Assembly: GCF_900491745.1 (NCBI RefSeq) | Contig: NZ_UETR01000005.1 | Span: 62,001 to 126,000 of the forward strand | DNA length: 64,000 nucleotides | Source of the DNA: Amarolinea aalborgensis | Lineage (GTDB): Bacteria; Chloroflexota; Anaerolineae; SSC4; Amarolineaceae | Direction: 5' to 3' | Part shown: positions 51,226-58,995 of the stretch, piece by piece | Layout of the letters: each line of letters opens with the position of its first letter | How positions within the stretch are numbered: the stretch's first letter is position 1 | The notes under the pieces: generated by a model | Database searches by the model: none | What the model was told of the DNA's origin: nothing | Seen by the model: only the letters and a program-made list of their open reading frames with translations | Made by a program: the position numbers and the translations under genes

Positions 51226-52152
51226 TCAGGGCGCTATCGTGAAGTCAACTTCGATGCGCCAGCCGTCACCCCAACTTGCCGCCGGTATCACCGCGTCACG
51301 CATCTCGATTTTGTAAGTGTAGCTCCCGGCCAGCGGCGCGCCCGACGGGCCCCAGTCCGCATTGTCGGCGACGAAGACGGGGAAGTGACTGGCGCCATCA
51401 ACGTTGAAGCCGTTCTGGCCCGGGGCAAACACGCCGTAATCAGCCATGGAGGAGTCGAACGTCCGGCCGTTGTGGACCGACTCCGCTCCGGTGTAGATCG
51501 GGAAGAGGCGGTTAGCGATGATGGGACCGCTGGCGAAATCGGGCGAAGAGCCGGTCGTGCCCGGGGCTGGCACGTTCATCCATGCCAGGAACACGCCCAT
51601 CCCCTCGGAGAACTCCGATGTGGTGAAGCGCACCCCCTCGTGAAAGCCGGCGGCGACCACACCAGCCGCCAGCTCGGCGGTGTAGGGCGGCGCATGCGGC
51701 GCGCCGGGGCCGACCAACACGTCCGGGAAGGCCCTGTGGTTCGGCCCCGGGAGAATGGATCGGGCGATTTCACCGAGTCCGCCACCCGGACCAAACGGCG
51801 CCGCAAACAGGTGGAAGTCAACCGGTTTCCATGTGGGATGGCCGATTGGCTTCAGGCGCACGGCCAGCAGCGGCGAGGTGTCAGCCGCTGGCTCAGTCGG
51901 CGCGGTTACCGTCGGCGCCGCAGTCGGCTCAACCACCGTCGGCGCCGCAGTCGGCTCAACCACCGTCGGTGCCGCAGTCGGCTCAACCACCGTCGGCGCC
52001 GCAGTCGGCTCAACCACCCGTGGCGCCGCAGTCGGGTCGACCACCGTAGGCACGACCGCGGCGACCGGCGGCGTTGGCGCGGGGCAGGCCGTCAGCGCCA
52101 GGCTCGCCACAATCAGCACGACCAAAGGCATGGCCCATTTCTTGGTAGGCAT
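51226..52152 (-). CDS. Lipoprotein with unrecognised secreted domain, paralogue 1
   Basis: A 308-residue lipoprotein. The signal MPTKKWAMPLVVLIVASLALTAC gives lipobox Cys23, followed by four to five PTAAPTVVE repeats as a flexible stalk. The C-terminal domain of about 210 residues (IGHPTWKPVDFHLFAAP, GFHEGVRFTTSEFSEGMGVFLAWMNVPAPGTTGSSPDF, DGASHFPVFVADNADWGP) is closely similar to the protein at 55368. I do not recognise the domain. His and Asp residues are conserved between the two, so metal binding or catalysis is possible but unproven. AAGGAGG precedes the ATG. It is driven by promoter copy B. Confidence 0.85.
   Translation of the reverse strand: MPTKKWAMPLVVLIVASLALTACPAPTPPVAAVVPTVVDPTAAPRVVEPTAAPTVVEPTAAPTVVEPTAAPTVVEPTAAPTVTAPTEPAADTSPLLAVRLKPIGHPTWKPVDFHLFAAPFGPGGGLGEIARSILPGPNHRAFPDVLVGPGAPHAPPYTAELAAGVVAAGFHEGVRFTTSEFSEGMGVFLAWMNVPAPGTTGSSPDFASGPIIANRLFPIYTGAESVHNGRTFDSSMADYGVFAPGQNGFNVDGASHFPVFVADNADWGPSGAPLAGSYTYKIEMRDAVIPAASWGDGWRIEVDFTIAP
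51905..52045. repeat. 27-bp tandem repeats encoding the lipoprotein stalk
   Basis: Repeats of CGTCGGCGCCGCAGTCGG plus CTCAACCAC at a 27-bp period (9 codons, PTAAPTVVE), in-frame, so copy number can change stalk length without breaking the gene. Confidence 0.75.
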
Positions 52153-52279
52153 TATCGGTTCCTCCTTGTGACATGGCTTGCAGATAACTCGCGTTTGTGC
52201 CCAACGATCGCGGGGTGATTCGCCGTGAACATGAAGTGCGGTGACGATAGCGGGGTTGCTGACAACTACGACTGCGAAT

Positions 52280-52333
52280 AGTAAACCCCAAAAGTCGCGG
52301 CGTGGCAAGCCTCTGACCGATACAAAACCGATA
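52280..52333 (-). promoter_or_regulatory. Shared promoter motif, copy B
   Basis: Minus strand: TATCGGT (52327-52333), 4 bp, TATCGGT (52316-52322), 7 bp, -35 TTGCCA (52303-52308), 17 bp, -10 TTTACT (52280-52285). It lies about 128 bp upstream of the lipoprotein start at 52152. Farther upstream is GGTAACTGCTAACCCGG (52341-52357), also seen at copy D. Confidence 0.85.
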
Positions 52334-52364
52334 CAAGTATGGTAACTGCTAACCCGGCGCGCGC

Positions 52365-52460
52365 CAGTTTGGACAGGATGAACAGGATTCTCGCCTTGCG
52401 GTTGCGAACGACAATCGGCATAAAGGGCCAAATATCCTGTGAATCCTGTCTATCCCTGGC
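52365..52460. repeat. Short repeat of the ATCCTGTGAATCCTGTC type
   Basis: GGACAGGATGAACAGGATTC and the inverse form ATATCCTGTGAATCCTGTC, units of 9-10 nt, arranged head to head. It is intergenic, between promoter copy B and the regulator promoter. Confidence 0.65.
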
Positions 52461-52484
52461 AGCCTGAGTAGTCACCAACTGTGG

Positions 52485-52490
52485 TACAAT
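52485..52490 (+). promoter_or_regulatory. -10 box of the first XRE-STAND regulator
   Basis: TACAAT in the context GTGGTACAAT, 89 bp before the start codon. The second regulator has GTGGTAAAAT at exactly the same distance (58907-58912), so the two promoter regions are homologous. Confidence 0.6.
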
Positions 52491-52573
52491 GGTTCCAGCG
52501 GCTGCATGCGTTTGCGACTGTGGGTAGGAGTCGGAAGCTGGATGACGTTTGATTTCTTGGCAAAGGGAACCTG

Positions 52574-55189
52574 ATGGGTCAGACGATGATCTTCAACCAA
52601 TGGCTCAAACAACGGCGCAAGGCGCTGGGCCTGACGCAGAAAGACCTCGCGCAGCGGGCGGGGTGCGCCGAGGTGACCCTGCGCAAGATCGAGGCCGGCG
52701 ACTTTCACCCCTCTGCGACGTTGGCCGCGTCCCTGGCCAGGGCCGTGGGCGCGAGAGACGCCGATCTACCCGGTCTCGTGACCCTGGCGCGCGGTCTCCA
52801 CAGCGACCTCGCTTTGACCGCGCATCGGCTTGTGCCAAGCCATCCCCACAATCTGCCATCCCAACTCACGCCGCTCATTGGCCGCGACCACGACATCGCC
52901 GCGCTGCGCAAGCGGCTGCGCGCGGGGGAACGGCTGATCACCCTGCTGGGGCCGCCCGGCGTCGGCAAGACCCGCCTGGCGCAGGCTGTGGCAGAGGATG
53001 TGCTGGAACAGTTCGAGGATGGCGCCTTCTTCGTGCGCCTGGGGCCGATTTCCGATCCTGACCTGGTGGCCGCGACGATTGCCCAGACCCTGGGGCTGCA
53101 GATGAGCGGTTCCAATCCACCGGCCTTGCAGTTGCGCGCCTACCTGGAGGAGAAGCACCTGCTGCTGGTGCTCGACAACTTCGAGCAGATCATCGAGGCC
53201 GCGCCGTTGGTGGACGACCTGCTGCGCCGCTGCGCCTGGCTGCATGTGCTGGTGACCAGCCGCCAACCCCTGCGCGTACGCGGCGAGCGCCAGGCGCCGG
53301 TGCGGCCGCTGGCCCTGCCCGCCGACATCCCCGGCGCCAGCCAAGCCGCCGCCAGCGACATGCTGCGCTATGCCGCGGTGGCCCTGTTTGCGGAACGCGC
53401 TGAGATGGTGCAGCCCGACTTTGCCGTCACCGACAGCAACGCCGCGGCCGTCGCCGAACTGTGCCGCCGGCTGGACGGCCTGCCGCTGGCGATCGAGCTG
53501 GTCGCCGCACGCGTCCGGCTGCTGTCGCCGGTCGAGCTGCTCACGCGGCTGCACGGGCCGTGGATGCTCTCGATGGACGGTCTGCGCGACGTGTCGCCGC
53601 GGCAGAAGACGCTGCGCGGCGCGATTGGCTGGAGCTACGACCTGCTCACTCCGACCGAACAGACCCTCTTCACACGCCTGGCCGTCTTCGTCGGCGGCTG
53701 CACGCTGGAGGCGGCAGAAATGCTGTGCGAAGACGTCCTTTCTTCCGCGCAGATCCTCGACGGCATCGCCTCGCTGCTGGACAAGAGCCTGCTGCATCGC
53801 GAAATTAGCCTGCATGGGGAGCCGCGCTACATCCTGCTTGAGACGGTGCGTGAGTATGCTTTGGAACGCGTGGTTGTGAACGGCGAAAAGGACGCACTAC
53901 GGGAACGGCATGCACACTGCTTCCTGCGCATTGTCGAGAATGCTGACCTGGCAGACGTCAGCCCCAGGCGACTTCAAGTGAATCGCCTCATTGACGACGA
54001 GATTCACAACCTGCGCGCAGCGTATACCTGGTTCATCGCAGATGATGTACAGGCCGCGCTGCTGCTAACTACGTACCTGCTTTACTGGTTTAATCAACGA
54101 GGTCCGCATGCGGAAGGAATTCGTTTGATCGACGAGGTCCTCGCCTTGCCCGGCGCTTCGGCCCGCACGATTCCCCGGGCAAGGGCCTTGTATGAGACAG
54201 GTATCCTCATGCTATACAATGGTGAACACACCCAAGCTCGGGCCTGCGTAGAGGAGAGTCTGGTTCTCAGCCAGGAACAGGGGTATGGCAAAGGAGAAGC
54301 CGCCGCCTTGATCGGCCTGGGCCGAATGGCGCTGTGGTGGTGGCAAGACCAGGACGCAGCTAGGCAGTATCTGGAAAGGGCTCTCTGCTGTTACAGAGAA
54401 CTCCATCACTCCGGAGGCATCTCATTGGCCCTGATGTACCTCACCAAGATCGCCATGTTTCGAGGAGACTTTGCTCGAGCGCAGGCGCTAGGTGAGGAAA
54501 GTCTCGCCATCGCACAGCAGGCGGGTTTGAAGTTCACACAGCCGCTGACCATACTTGGCGAGATTGCCTACGCAAACGGCGACCTGAGTCGTGCACGATC
54601 GCTCTACGAGCAGAGTCTGGCAATTGAGCGGCACAGTGGAGACGTTGACATCAGCCTGGAAACCCTTATCGGCCTGTCGCTTACCACAATTCGCCAGAAG
54701 GAATTCGCTGCTGCCCATACTTTTCTGGATGAATTGATACAGCGCGAGAAGAGATTTGGGAACGAGAATGACCCCAACCTCTGTGGCAGTTATCTGTTCC
54801 TGGCAACGCTGGTTCAGGAAGAAGGCGACTACGACAACGCGGTCCGCTGGTATCGGGCAAGTCTGCCCGGAGTGAAGGTCGACAGAGATGAGTGGGGTGT
54901 CTGGGGTACGGGTTTGGCTTACCTGGCGATGGCGTTGGACCAGTATGAGTTGGCTGCGGCCTTGCTGGGTGCAACTGAGAGTTCAGACGAGGAAAACCAT
55001 CGCCTTTGGCCAATCTACCAGAACGAATGCAACCAGCTCATCGAGACGACTCGCGCACAACTGAGTACAGCACGCTTCGACGCCGCGTGGGCGGAAGGCC
55101 GGGTAGCCCCATTTGAAGCGGTCGTGGAAGAGGCGGTCTCGACCCTGGAGACGGCGCAGGCCGTGAAGGGCCAACCTGCGCCTACCTGA
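52574..55189 (+). CDS. XRE-HTH + STAND ATPase + TPR regulator, copy 1
   Basis: An 871-residue transcription regulator. N-terminal XRE helix-turn-helix about 5-65 (RRKALGLTQKDLAQRAGCAEVTLRKIEAG). NB-ARC/STAND ATPase about 95-400: Walker A GPPGVGKTR with Lys132, Walker B LLLVLDNFEQI, and a winged-helix part LEAAEMLCED. TPR repeats fill about 460-870. STAND regulators bind a ligand through the C-terminal repeats and switch on ATP binding. The first 380 residues are nearly identical to the protein at 58996; the TPR half is diverged. AAGGGAA lies upstream of the ATG. It is divergent from the unknown lipoprotein gene and convergent with its paralogue at 55368. Confidence 0.93.
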   Translation: MGQTMIFNQWLKQRRKALGLTQKDLAQRAGCAEVTLRKIEAGDFHPSATLAASLARAVGARDADLPGLVTLARGLHSDLALTAHRLVPSHPHNLPSQLTPLIGRDHDIAALRKRLRAGERLITLLGPPGVGKTRLAQAVAEDVLEQFEDGAFFVRLGPISDPDLVAATIAQTLGLQMSGSNPPALQLRAYLEEKHLLLVLDNFEQIIEAAPLVDDLLRRCAWLHVLVTSRQPLRVRGERQAPVRPLALPADIPGASQAAASDMLRYAAVALFAERAEMVQPDFAVTDSNAAAVAELCRRLDGLPLAIELVAARVRLLSPVELLTRLHGPWMLSMDGLRDVSPRQKTLRGAIGWSYDLLTPTEQTLFTRLAVFVGGCTLEAAEMLCEDVLSSAQILDGIASLLDKSLLHREISLHGEPRYILLETVREYALERVVVNGEKDALRERHAHCFLRIVENADLADVSPRRLQVNRLIDDEIHNLRAAYTWFIADDVQAALLLTTYLLYWFNQRGPHAEGIRLIDEVLALPGASARTIPRARALYETGILMLYNGEHTQARACVEESLVLSQEQGYGKGEAAALIGLGRMALWWWQDQDAARQYLERALCCYRELHHSGGISLALMYLTKIAMFRGDFARAQALGEESLAIAQQAGLKFTQPLTILGEIAYANGDLSRARSLYEQSLAIERHSGDVDISLETLIGLSLTTIRQKEFAAAHTFLDELIQREKRFGNENDPNLCGSYLFLATLVQEEGDYDNAVRWYRASLPGVKVDRDEWGVWGTGLAYLAMALDQYELAAALLGATESSDEENHRLWPIYQNECNQLIETTRAQLSTARFDAAWAEGRVAPFEAVVEEAVSTLETAQAVKGQPAPT

Positions 55190-55367
55190 CAAACTTGTGA
55201 ACGTGTGGGTCGCGGCTCAGCCTTCCCCATTTCAGGGGTTGGCAATCCCTGTCGCGCCATATCATGGTGCCATGGCGTTCGCTCACCGGCTGGCTCGGAC
55301 AGGCGGCTGGGAGGTCGTTCGGCAAACCCAGCCACCCGTCCCCAACGGGGTCACGTGCGCATCGCCA

Positions 55368-56117
55368 TCAGGGGCCGACGGTGAAGCGGGCCTCGACGCG
55401 CCAACCATTGCCTAACGCATCGGTCATCGTGATGGTCCACTCATAACTCCCGCGCAGCTGCGCGCCCGGCGGGCCGAAGTCGGCATTGTCCACGAAAAAC
55501 ATCGGAAAGTGGCTGTGGCCGTCAACGTTGAAGGGTGGGTCCAGGTTGACATCCAACTTTGGCACATCCGTCGCCCCCAGGAAGGAAAACGGCGCGCCAT
55601 TGTGCGCCGACGATCCCTCAACGTGGATCGGAAACAGCCAGTTCGGGATGATGGGGCCAGAGGTGAAATCAGGCGAGGAACCTGTCGTACCCGGGGCTGG
55701 CACATTCATCCATACCAGGTACACACCCATACCGTTTGAGAACTCCGGCTTATTGAAGCGCACACCCTCGTGGAAGCCTTGCGCAGCCACGCCAACCGCC
55801 AGCTCGGAGGTGTAGGGACGCGCATGTGGATCACCGGGGCCAACAAAGAGGGCGGGGTGGAAGCGGTGGCTCGGCTCTGGCAGCAGGGCTAAGGCTGTCT
55901 GCAAGAACTCGGCGTAGCCACTGGCCGCAGTGCCGATAGGCGCCGCGAATAGGTGGAAGTCGGCCACCGTCCACCTGGGATGGCCGATCATTCTGAGTCT
56001 TACACCCTGGGTGGGCGGGGGCCCGGCAGCCAGGCCGGCAGCAGGCAACAGCGCCATGGCGACTGCCACAAAGAGCAGCAGCGCAAAACGTAGATGCTTC
56101 GGGTGTCTCACGGTCAT
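55368..56117 (-). CDS. Secreted unrecognised-domain protein, paralogue 2
   Basis: A 249-residue exported protein with a plain signal peptide (RFALLLFVAVAMALLPAAGLAAG) instead of a lipobox. Its domain matches the C-terminal domain of the lipoprotein at 51226 over its full length (IGHPRWTVADFHLFAAP, GFHEGVRFNKPEFSNGMGVYLVWMNVPAPGTTGSSPDF, GHSHFPMFFVDNADFGPPGA). Function unknown. GGAGG precedes ATG 56117. It is driven by promoter copy C and converges on the XRE-STAND regulator. A free secreted form and a membrane-tethered form of the same domain thus share one control signal. Confidence 0.85.
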   Translation of the reverse strand: MTVRHPKHLRFALLLFVAVAMALLPAAGLAAGPPPTQGVRLRMIGHPRWTVADFHLFAAPIGTAASGYAEFLQTALALLPEPSHRFHPALFVGPGDPHARPYTSELAVGVAAQGFHEGVRFNKPEFSNGMGVYLVWMNVPAPGTTGSSPDFTSGPIIPNWLFPIHVEGSSAHNGAPFSFLGATDVPKLDVNLDPPFNVDGHSHFPMFFVDNADFGPPGAQLRGSYEWTITMTDALGNGWRVEARFTVGP

Positions 56118-56175
56118 GGTAAACCTCCAAATTCGAAAAGATGTGGCTCCTAACCAGTCGTTCCTGGATGCCGAT

Positions 56176-56229
56176 AGTAAACCCCAAACGCGCCCACGTG
56201 GCAAGCCTTAAACCGATACAGAACCGATA
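56176..56229 (-). promoter_or_regulatory. Shared promoter motif, copy C
   Basis: Minus strand: TATCGGT (56223-56229), 4 bp, TATCGGT (56212-56218), 7 bp, -35 TTGCCA (56199-56204), 17 bp, -10 TTTACT (56176-56181), about 60 bp before the start at 56117. Surrounding sequence is more diverged than in A, B and D, but the elements and spacings are unchanged. Confidence 0.85.
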
Positions 56230-56276
56230 CAAATGAAGAATGTCACCTTGACCAAAACCGAGCCTGTTGTGGATGG

Positions 56277-56305
56277 TTGCCCTATCCACAAACCTGGGGT
56301 ATAAT
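56277..56305 (+). promoter_or_regulatory. Sigma70-like promoter TTGCCC-N17-TATAAT
   Basis: -35 TTGCCC (56277-56282) and -10 TATAAT (56300-56305), 17-bp spacer. It gives a leader of about 190 nt before the small antitoxin-like gene. The leader contains an ATTGACC/GGTCAAT hairpin at 56389-56409. Confidence 0.7.
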
Positions 56306-56504
56306 CTGCGCCAGCCCAGACCGAGAAAGCAGACTTTGGATGAAGAGCCGATAGATTGGCGATAGCCGTGTTGCCGGTGTGCACCGTCATTGACCAGGTG
56401 CCGGTCAATGGAATATGGTCAAACCGAGACCCACAGCCGGAACATACCACATCGGTTAGAATGACATCAAGTGGCTGTGAACCAGCTATGCAGTGAGGTG
56501 GCAC

Positions 56505-56801
56505 GTGACGATTGAAACGACCGCAGTGATTCAGGCCAGTGTCCGGCGAATGTTCCCCGACACCACCATTGATCAAGCGTTGGCAGAGTTGTTGCTGGAG
56601 CGTGTGCAAAGAAATCTGGTCAAGTACCGCAGCATGGCTCGCCAGTTTGAGGTCAGGTACGACCAATCTTTCGACGAATTCCGCAAAGCGGTGTTGCGCC
56701 AGCACCCTGCGGCTGACGTCGAACAGAATTATTTCGACTGGGAATTGGCCGTCACCGGCATCGCCGATATGGAAGAGCAGATCGCCCGTATGCGGCGGTG
56801 A
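56505..56801 (+). CDS. Small antitoxin-like protein
   Basis: A 98-residue acidic/helical protein (VTIETTAVIQASVRRMFPDTT..LLLERVQRNLVKYRSMARQFEVRYDQSFDEFRKAVL..DWELAVTGIADMEEQI). It resembles small antitoxin-type proteins that I know upstream of short toxin genes in Chloroflexota and cyanobacteria. A start at GTG 56505 or at an upstream codon (56493) are both possible. Its stop overlaps a GTG (56798) that opens a short frame beginning TLFADRAQAVKRSEIVWHIW. That frame runs into the AbiEii 3' end and looks like a truncated partner gene. Confidence 0.7.
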   Translation: MTIETTAVIQASVRRMFPDTTIDQALAELLLERVQRNLVKYRSMARQFEVRYDQSFDEFRKAVLRQHPAADVEQNYFDWELAVTGIADMEEQIARMRR

Positions 56802-56901
56802 CCCTGTTTGCGGACCGCGCGCAGGCGGTGAAGCGTAGTGAGATCGTATGGCACATTTGGCGCCAGCACGACAGCTCTTTATCACTTTTGATCTTGCGGA
56901 T
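56798..56901 (+). pseudogene. Possible truncated toxin partner of the antitoxin-like gene
   Basis: A GTG overlapping the antitoxin stop (GTGA) begins TLFADRAQAVKRSEIVWHIWRQH, which looks protein-like. The sequence then enters the 3' end of the antisense AbiEii gene and loses protein character. I infer that the partner was cut off when the AbiE genes arrived. Weak evidence. Confidence 0.35.
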
Positions 56902-57894
56902 CTATGCGCCAGCGAAGAGAAGAATGTCGTCTTGGCGCATCGCCGCAGCTTCCGATGTGATAAGTAATCCTTCCATCAACCGCGCAATCGGGTACTCGAT
57001 CAGGGCCAACGTCTCGCCCACGTGCTCCGAGACGGGTCCGCCCAATAGGTAGCGAGCCAGATGCAGGAACTCTTCGTCCCGGTCGTCCAGGTTCTCGAGA
57101 AAAGTGAAGCGATCCAACACCGACTGGCTGGCCTCCCGCCAGTCGAACGGTTGGTCAGCGCGGATCAAGCCGCGTACATCATCCGCAAAGCCGCGACGTC
57201 GCAACTTTTCCTCCACATTTGTACGGAAAGCTCCGTAGTTAAACAACATTCTGGCGCGGTAAAAATAGTACAGTGTCATTTTGCGCAATGCCCGCTCGTC
57301 CAGGTCAAAGGCGCCGATCTGCGCCAGGTCGTAGATGTCGCGGCCCTTACGGCGACCGTACAGTGCGCGCAGCTTTGTAGCAGTCAGCTCCTCCAATCGG
57401 TAAGTGGTGATCAAGGTCGTATTTGCGCCGTCGGACAAAGCCAGCGGTCGTTCTTCGCGACCGAGGATTGGTACGCGCTCGATAAAAGAAATCTCCAGCT
57501 TCAGATGCTGGCGCGGGCTACCGCTGAGGGGTGCAAAGTCAGCGCGAATCGTGCTCTGTTCATAGCGACGATAATCATGCGCCAGATGGTAACCTGCCTT
57601 CTGACCGGCTAACAATGTCATAACCTGGTTGGTGAGCTGCGCACGCTCTGCCAAGACCTGAGCCTTGGAGCCGACCGCGTTGAAGTCCAGGTCGACCGAC
57701 AGTCGATTGACAGCCGGGAAGAACAGCTTGTTGAGCGCGGTTCCACCTTTCAGATAGAGCCGGTCACGCAGGAATGGATCACCGTATACCGCGATGAGAG
57801 CCTGCGTCAGGCGATAGTCCAACTCAGCCAGAGTCAGGTCAGGAATCTGGTGGTCGTCCGCCCAGGTACGAAGTAGGTGTGGGGTGAGACGCAT
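56902..57894 (-). CDS. abiEii: AbiEii/AbiGii-type nucleotidyltransferase toxin
   Basis: A 330-residue toxin of the type IV AbiE system. The nucleotidyltransferase core is KGGTALNKL (residues 49-57) followed by RLSVDLDF with metal-binding Asp68 and Asp70. The later LEELTATKLRALYGRRKGRDIYDL is the family's conserved helix. AbiEii toxins use nucleotides (GTP reported for some) to block growth, often by modifying tRNA, and can abort phage infection. The ATG follows the AbiEi stop directly (TAAATG), so the genes are coupled. Complete and apparently functional. Confidence 0.92.
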   Translation of the reverse strand: MRLTPHLLRTWADDHQIPDLTLAELDYRLTQALIAVYGDPFLRDRLYLKGGTALNKLFFPAVNRLSVDLDFNAVGSKAQVLAERAQLTNQVMTLLAGQKAGYHLAHDYRRYEQSTIRADFAPLSGSPRQHLKLEISFIERVPILGREERPLALSDGANTTLITTYRLEELTATKLRALYGRRKGRDIYDLAQIGAFDLDERALRKMTLYYFYRARMLFNYGAFRTNVEEKLRRRGFADDVRGLIRADQPFDWREASQSVLDRFTFLENLDDRDEEFLHLARYLLGGPVSEHVGETLALIEYPIARLMEGLLITSEAAAMRQDDILLFAGA

Positions 57895-58719
57895 TTATGG
57901 TTCCAATGCCAGCATGATGTTTTCGCGCACGCGCCAATGCGGATGTACAGGACCAGGTTCAGGGCCGTGTGGGTCGAGTTGGTAGACGCGAGGGGCAATC
58001 AGGGTCGCCACCCCGTCCAGTAACCTCTGCGGCACCAGCAGGTGTGTTGACAGCTTTTCCAGAATATATCCTAAGCGGTGCACCAGGGCCTGGTTGGTCA
58101 TGTCCGGCAAATAGGACAATAGTCGTTCCGGGTCAGCCTCCGGCAGCAATACGCTGATCGTATGTGCGACGTCGTCTATCCCGCCACACAGGTCGAAACG
58201 ATCGAGGCAGTCCAATAGCGTCTTTTCACGGTCAGAGATGCGGAAGAAGGAATCGTGGTAGCGTGTCTCCTGAATGCCAAAAAACTTGGTACGCTGAACC
58301 TGGACAAAAATGATCTTGGCCCGGCCCAAGGTGATTGGACGACGCTGTCTGGGCAGCGCAACCAGCAAGGCCTGCGGCAGTTGGTCAGCGGCACCGTAGA
58401 TAAATGCAGCGCTTTGGTAGGCGACATAGTACTCAGAAAGCCCCTCGCGTTGCAGCAGTTCATCCACGACTTGAAATGGATCGGCCACAAACGTCTGCCG
58501 ACCGAACAGGACATCCGCAGAGACTACCACATACCGGCCGCGGCCGACGCGCTGCAGCGCTCCCTTACGCGCCATACTAGCCAACAGCTTCGGGGCATGC
58601 GAGGGTGAGACTGCCATTACATCGCTGAGGCGCTTGACATCCACCACATGCAGACCTTTGCGCAAGGCCGCGAAATAAGCCGTTTGTTCGAGATGACTGA
58701 GTTGAATCTGGTCAGGCAT
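57895..58719 (-). CDS. abiEi: AbiEi-type antitoxin/repressor
   Basis: A 274-residue antitoxin. The N-terminal winged helix (DVKRLSDVMAVSPSHAPKLLASMARKGALQRVGRGRYVV) binds DNA. The rest is the AbiEi C-terminal antitoxin domain (YYVAYQSAAFIYGA, FFGIQETRYHDSFFRISDREKTLLDCLDR). AbiEi neutralises AbiEii without direct contact and represses the operon by binding inverted repeats. AAAAAGGACC lies upstream of ATG 58719, directly next to a perfect 15-bp inverted repeat. Confidence 0.92.
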   Translation of the reverse strand: MPDQIQLSHLEQTAYFAALRKGLHVVDVKRLSDVMAVSPSHAPKLLASMARKGALQRVGRGRYVVVSADVLFGRQTFVADPFQVVDELLQREGLSEYYVAYQSAAFIYGAADQLPQALLVALPRQRRPITLGRAKIIFVQVQRTKFFGIQETRYHDSFFRISDREKTLLDCLDRFDLCGGIDDVAHTISVLLPEADPERLLSYLPDMTNQALVHRLGYILEKLSTHLLVPQRLLDGVATLIAPRVYQLDPHGPEPGPVHPHWRVRENIMLALEP

Positions 58720-58730
58720 GATGGTCCTTT

Positions 58731-58809
58731 TTCAGTATGCACAACTTAACCAGATTAGTCTTGTTGTGCATACTGAATGTAGTATATGCCAACATCCGCC
58801 CACCGTCAA
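58731..58809 (-). promoter_or_regulatory. abiE promoter (TTGACG-N17-TATACT) with 15-bp operator palindrome
   Basis: On the minus strand, -35 TTGACG (58804-58809), 17-bp spacer and -10 TATACT (58781-58786). Arms TTCAGTATGCACAAC (58731-58745) and GTTGTGCATACTGAA (58763-58777) are perfectly complementary, 17 bp apart, covering the transcription start and leader. This placement fits AbiEi autorepression. Confidence 0.85.
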
Positions 58810-58995
58810 CTTCGAGGTGCTCAGCTTGTTTATCACTACTTCGCAATACACTCATGTTCTCCCGTGCATGAGCGGATGACCGAAATAGAAATCGCACATA
58901 TTGTGGTAAAATGAAGTACGCGGCCACGATCAAACGTGATAACGTGCGAGACTTGGAAGATTGACGGTACTTGACTTCCTGACAGAGGAAAGCCC

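Larger units (their letters stand above)
52153..52573. other. Divergent control region between unknown lipoprotein and XRE-STAND regulator
   Basis: Holds the lipoprotein leader, promoter copy B, a short repeat at 52365-52460 (ACAGGATGAACAGGATTC and TATCCTGTGAATCCTGTC) and the regulator's -10 (TACAAT 52485-52490). No gene is seen. Confidence 0.6.
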
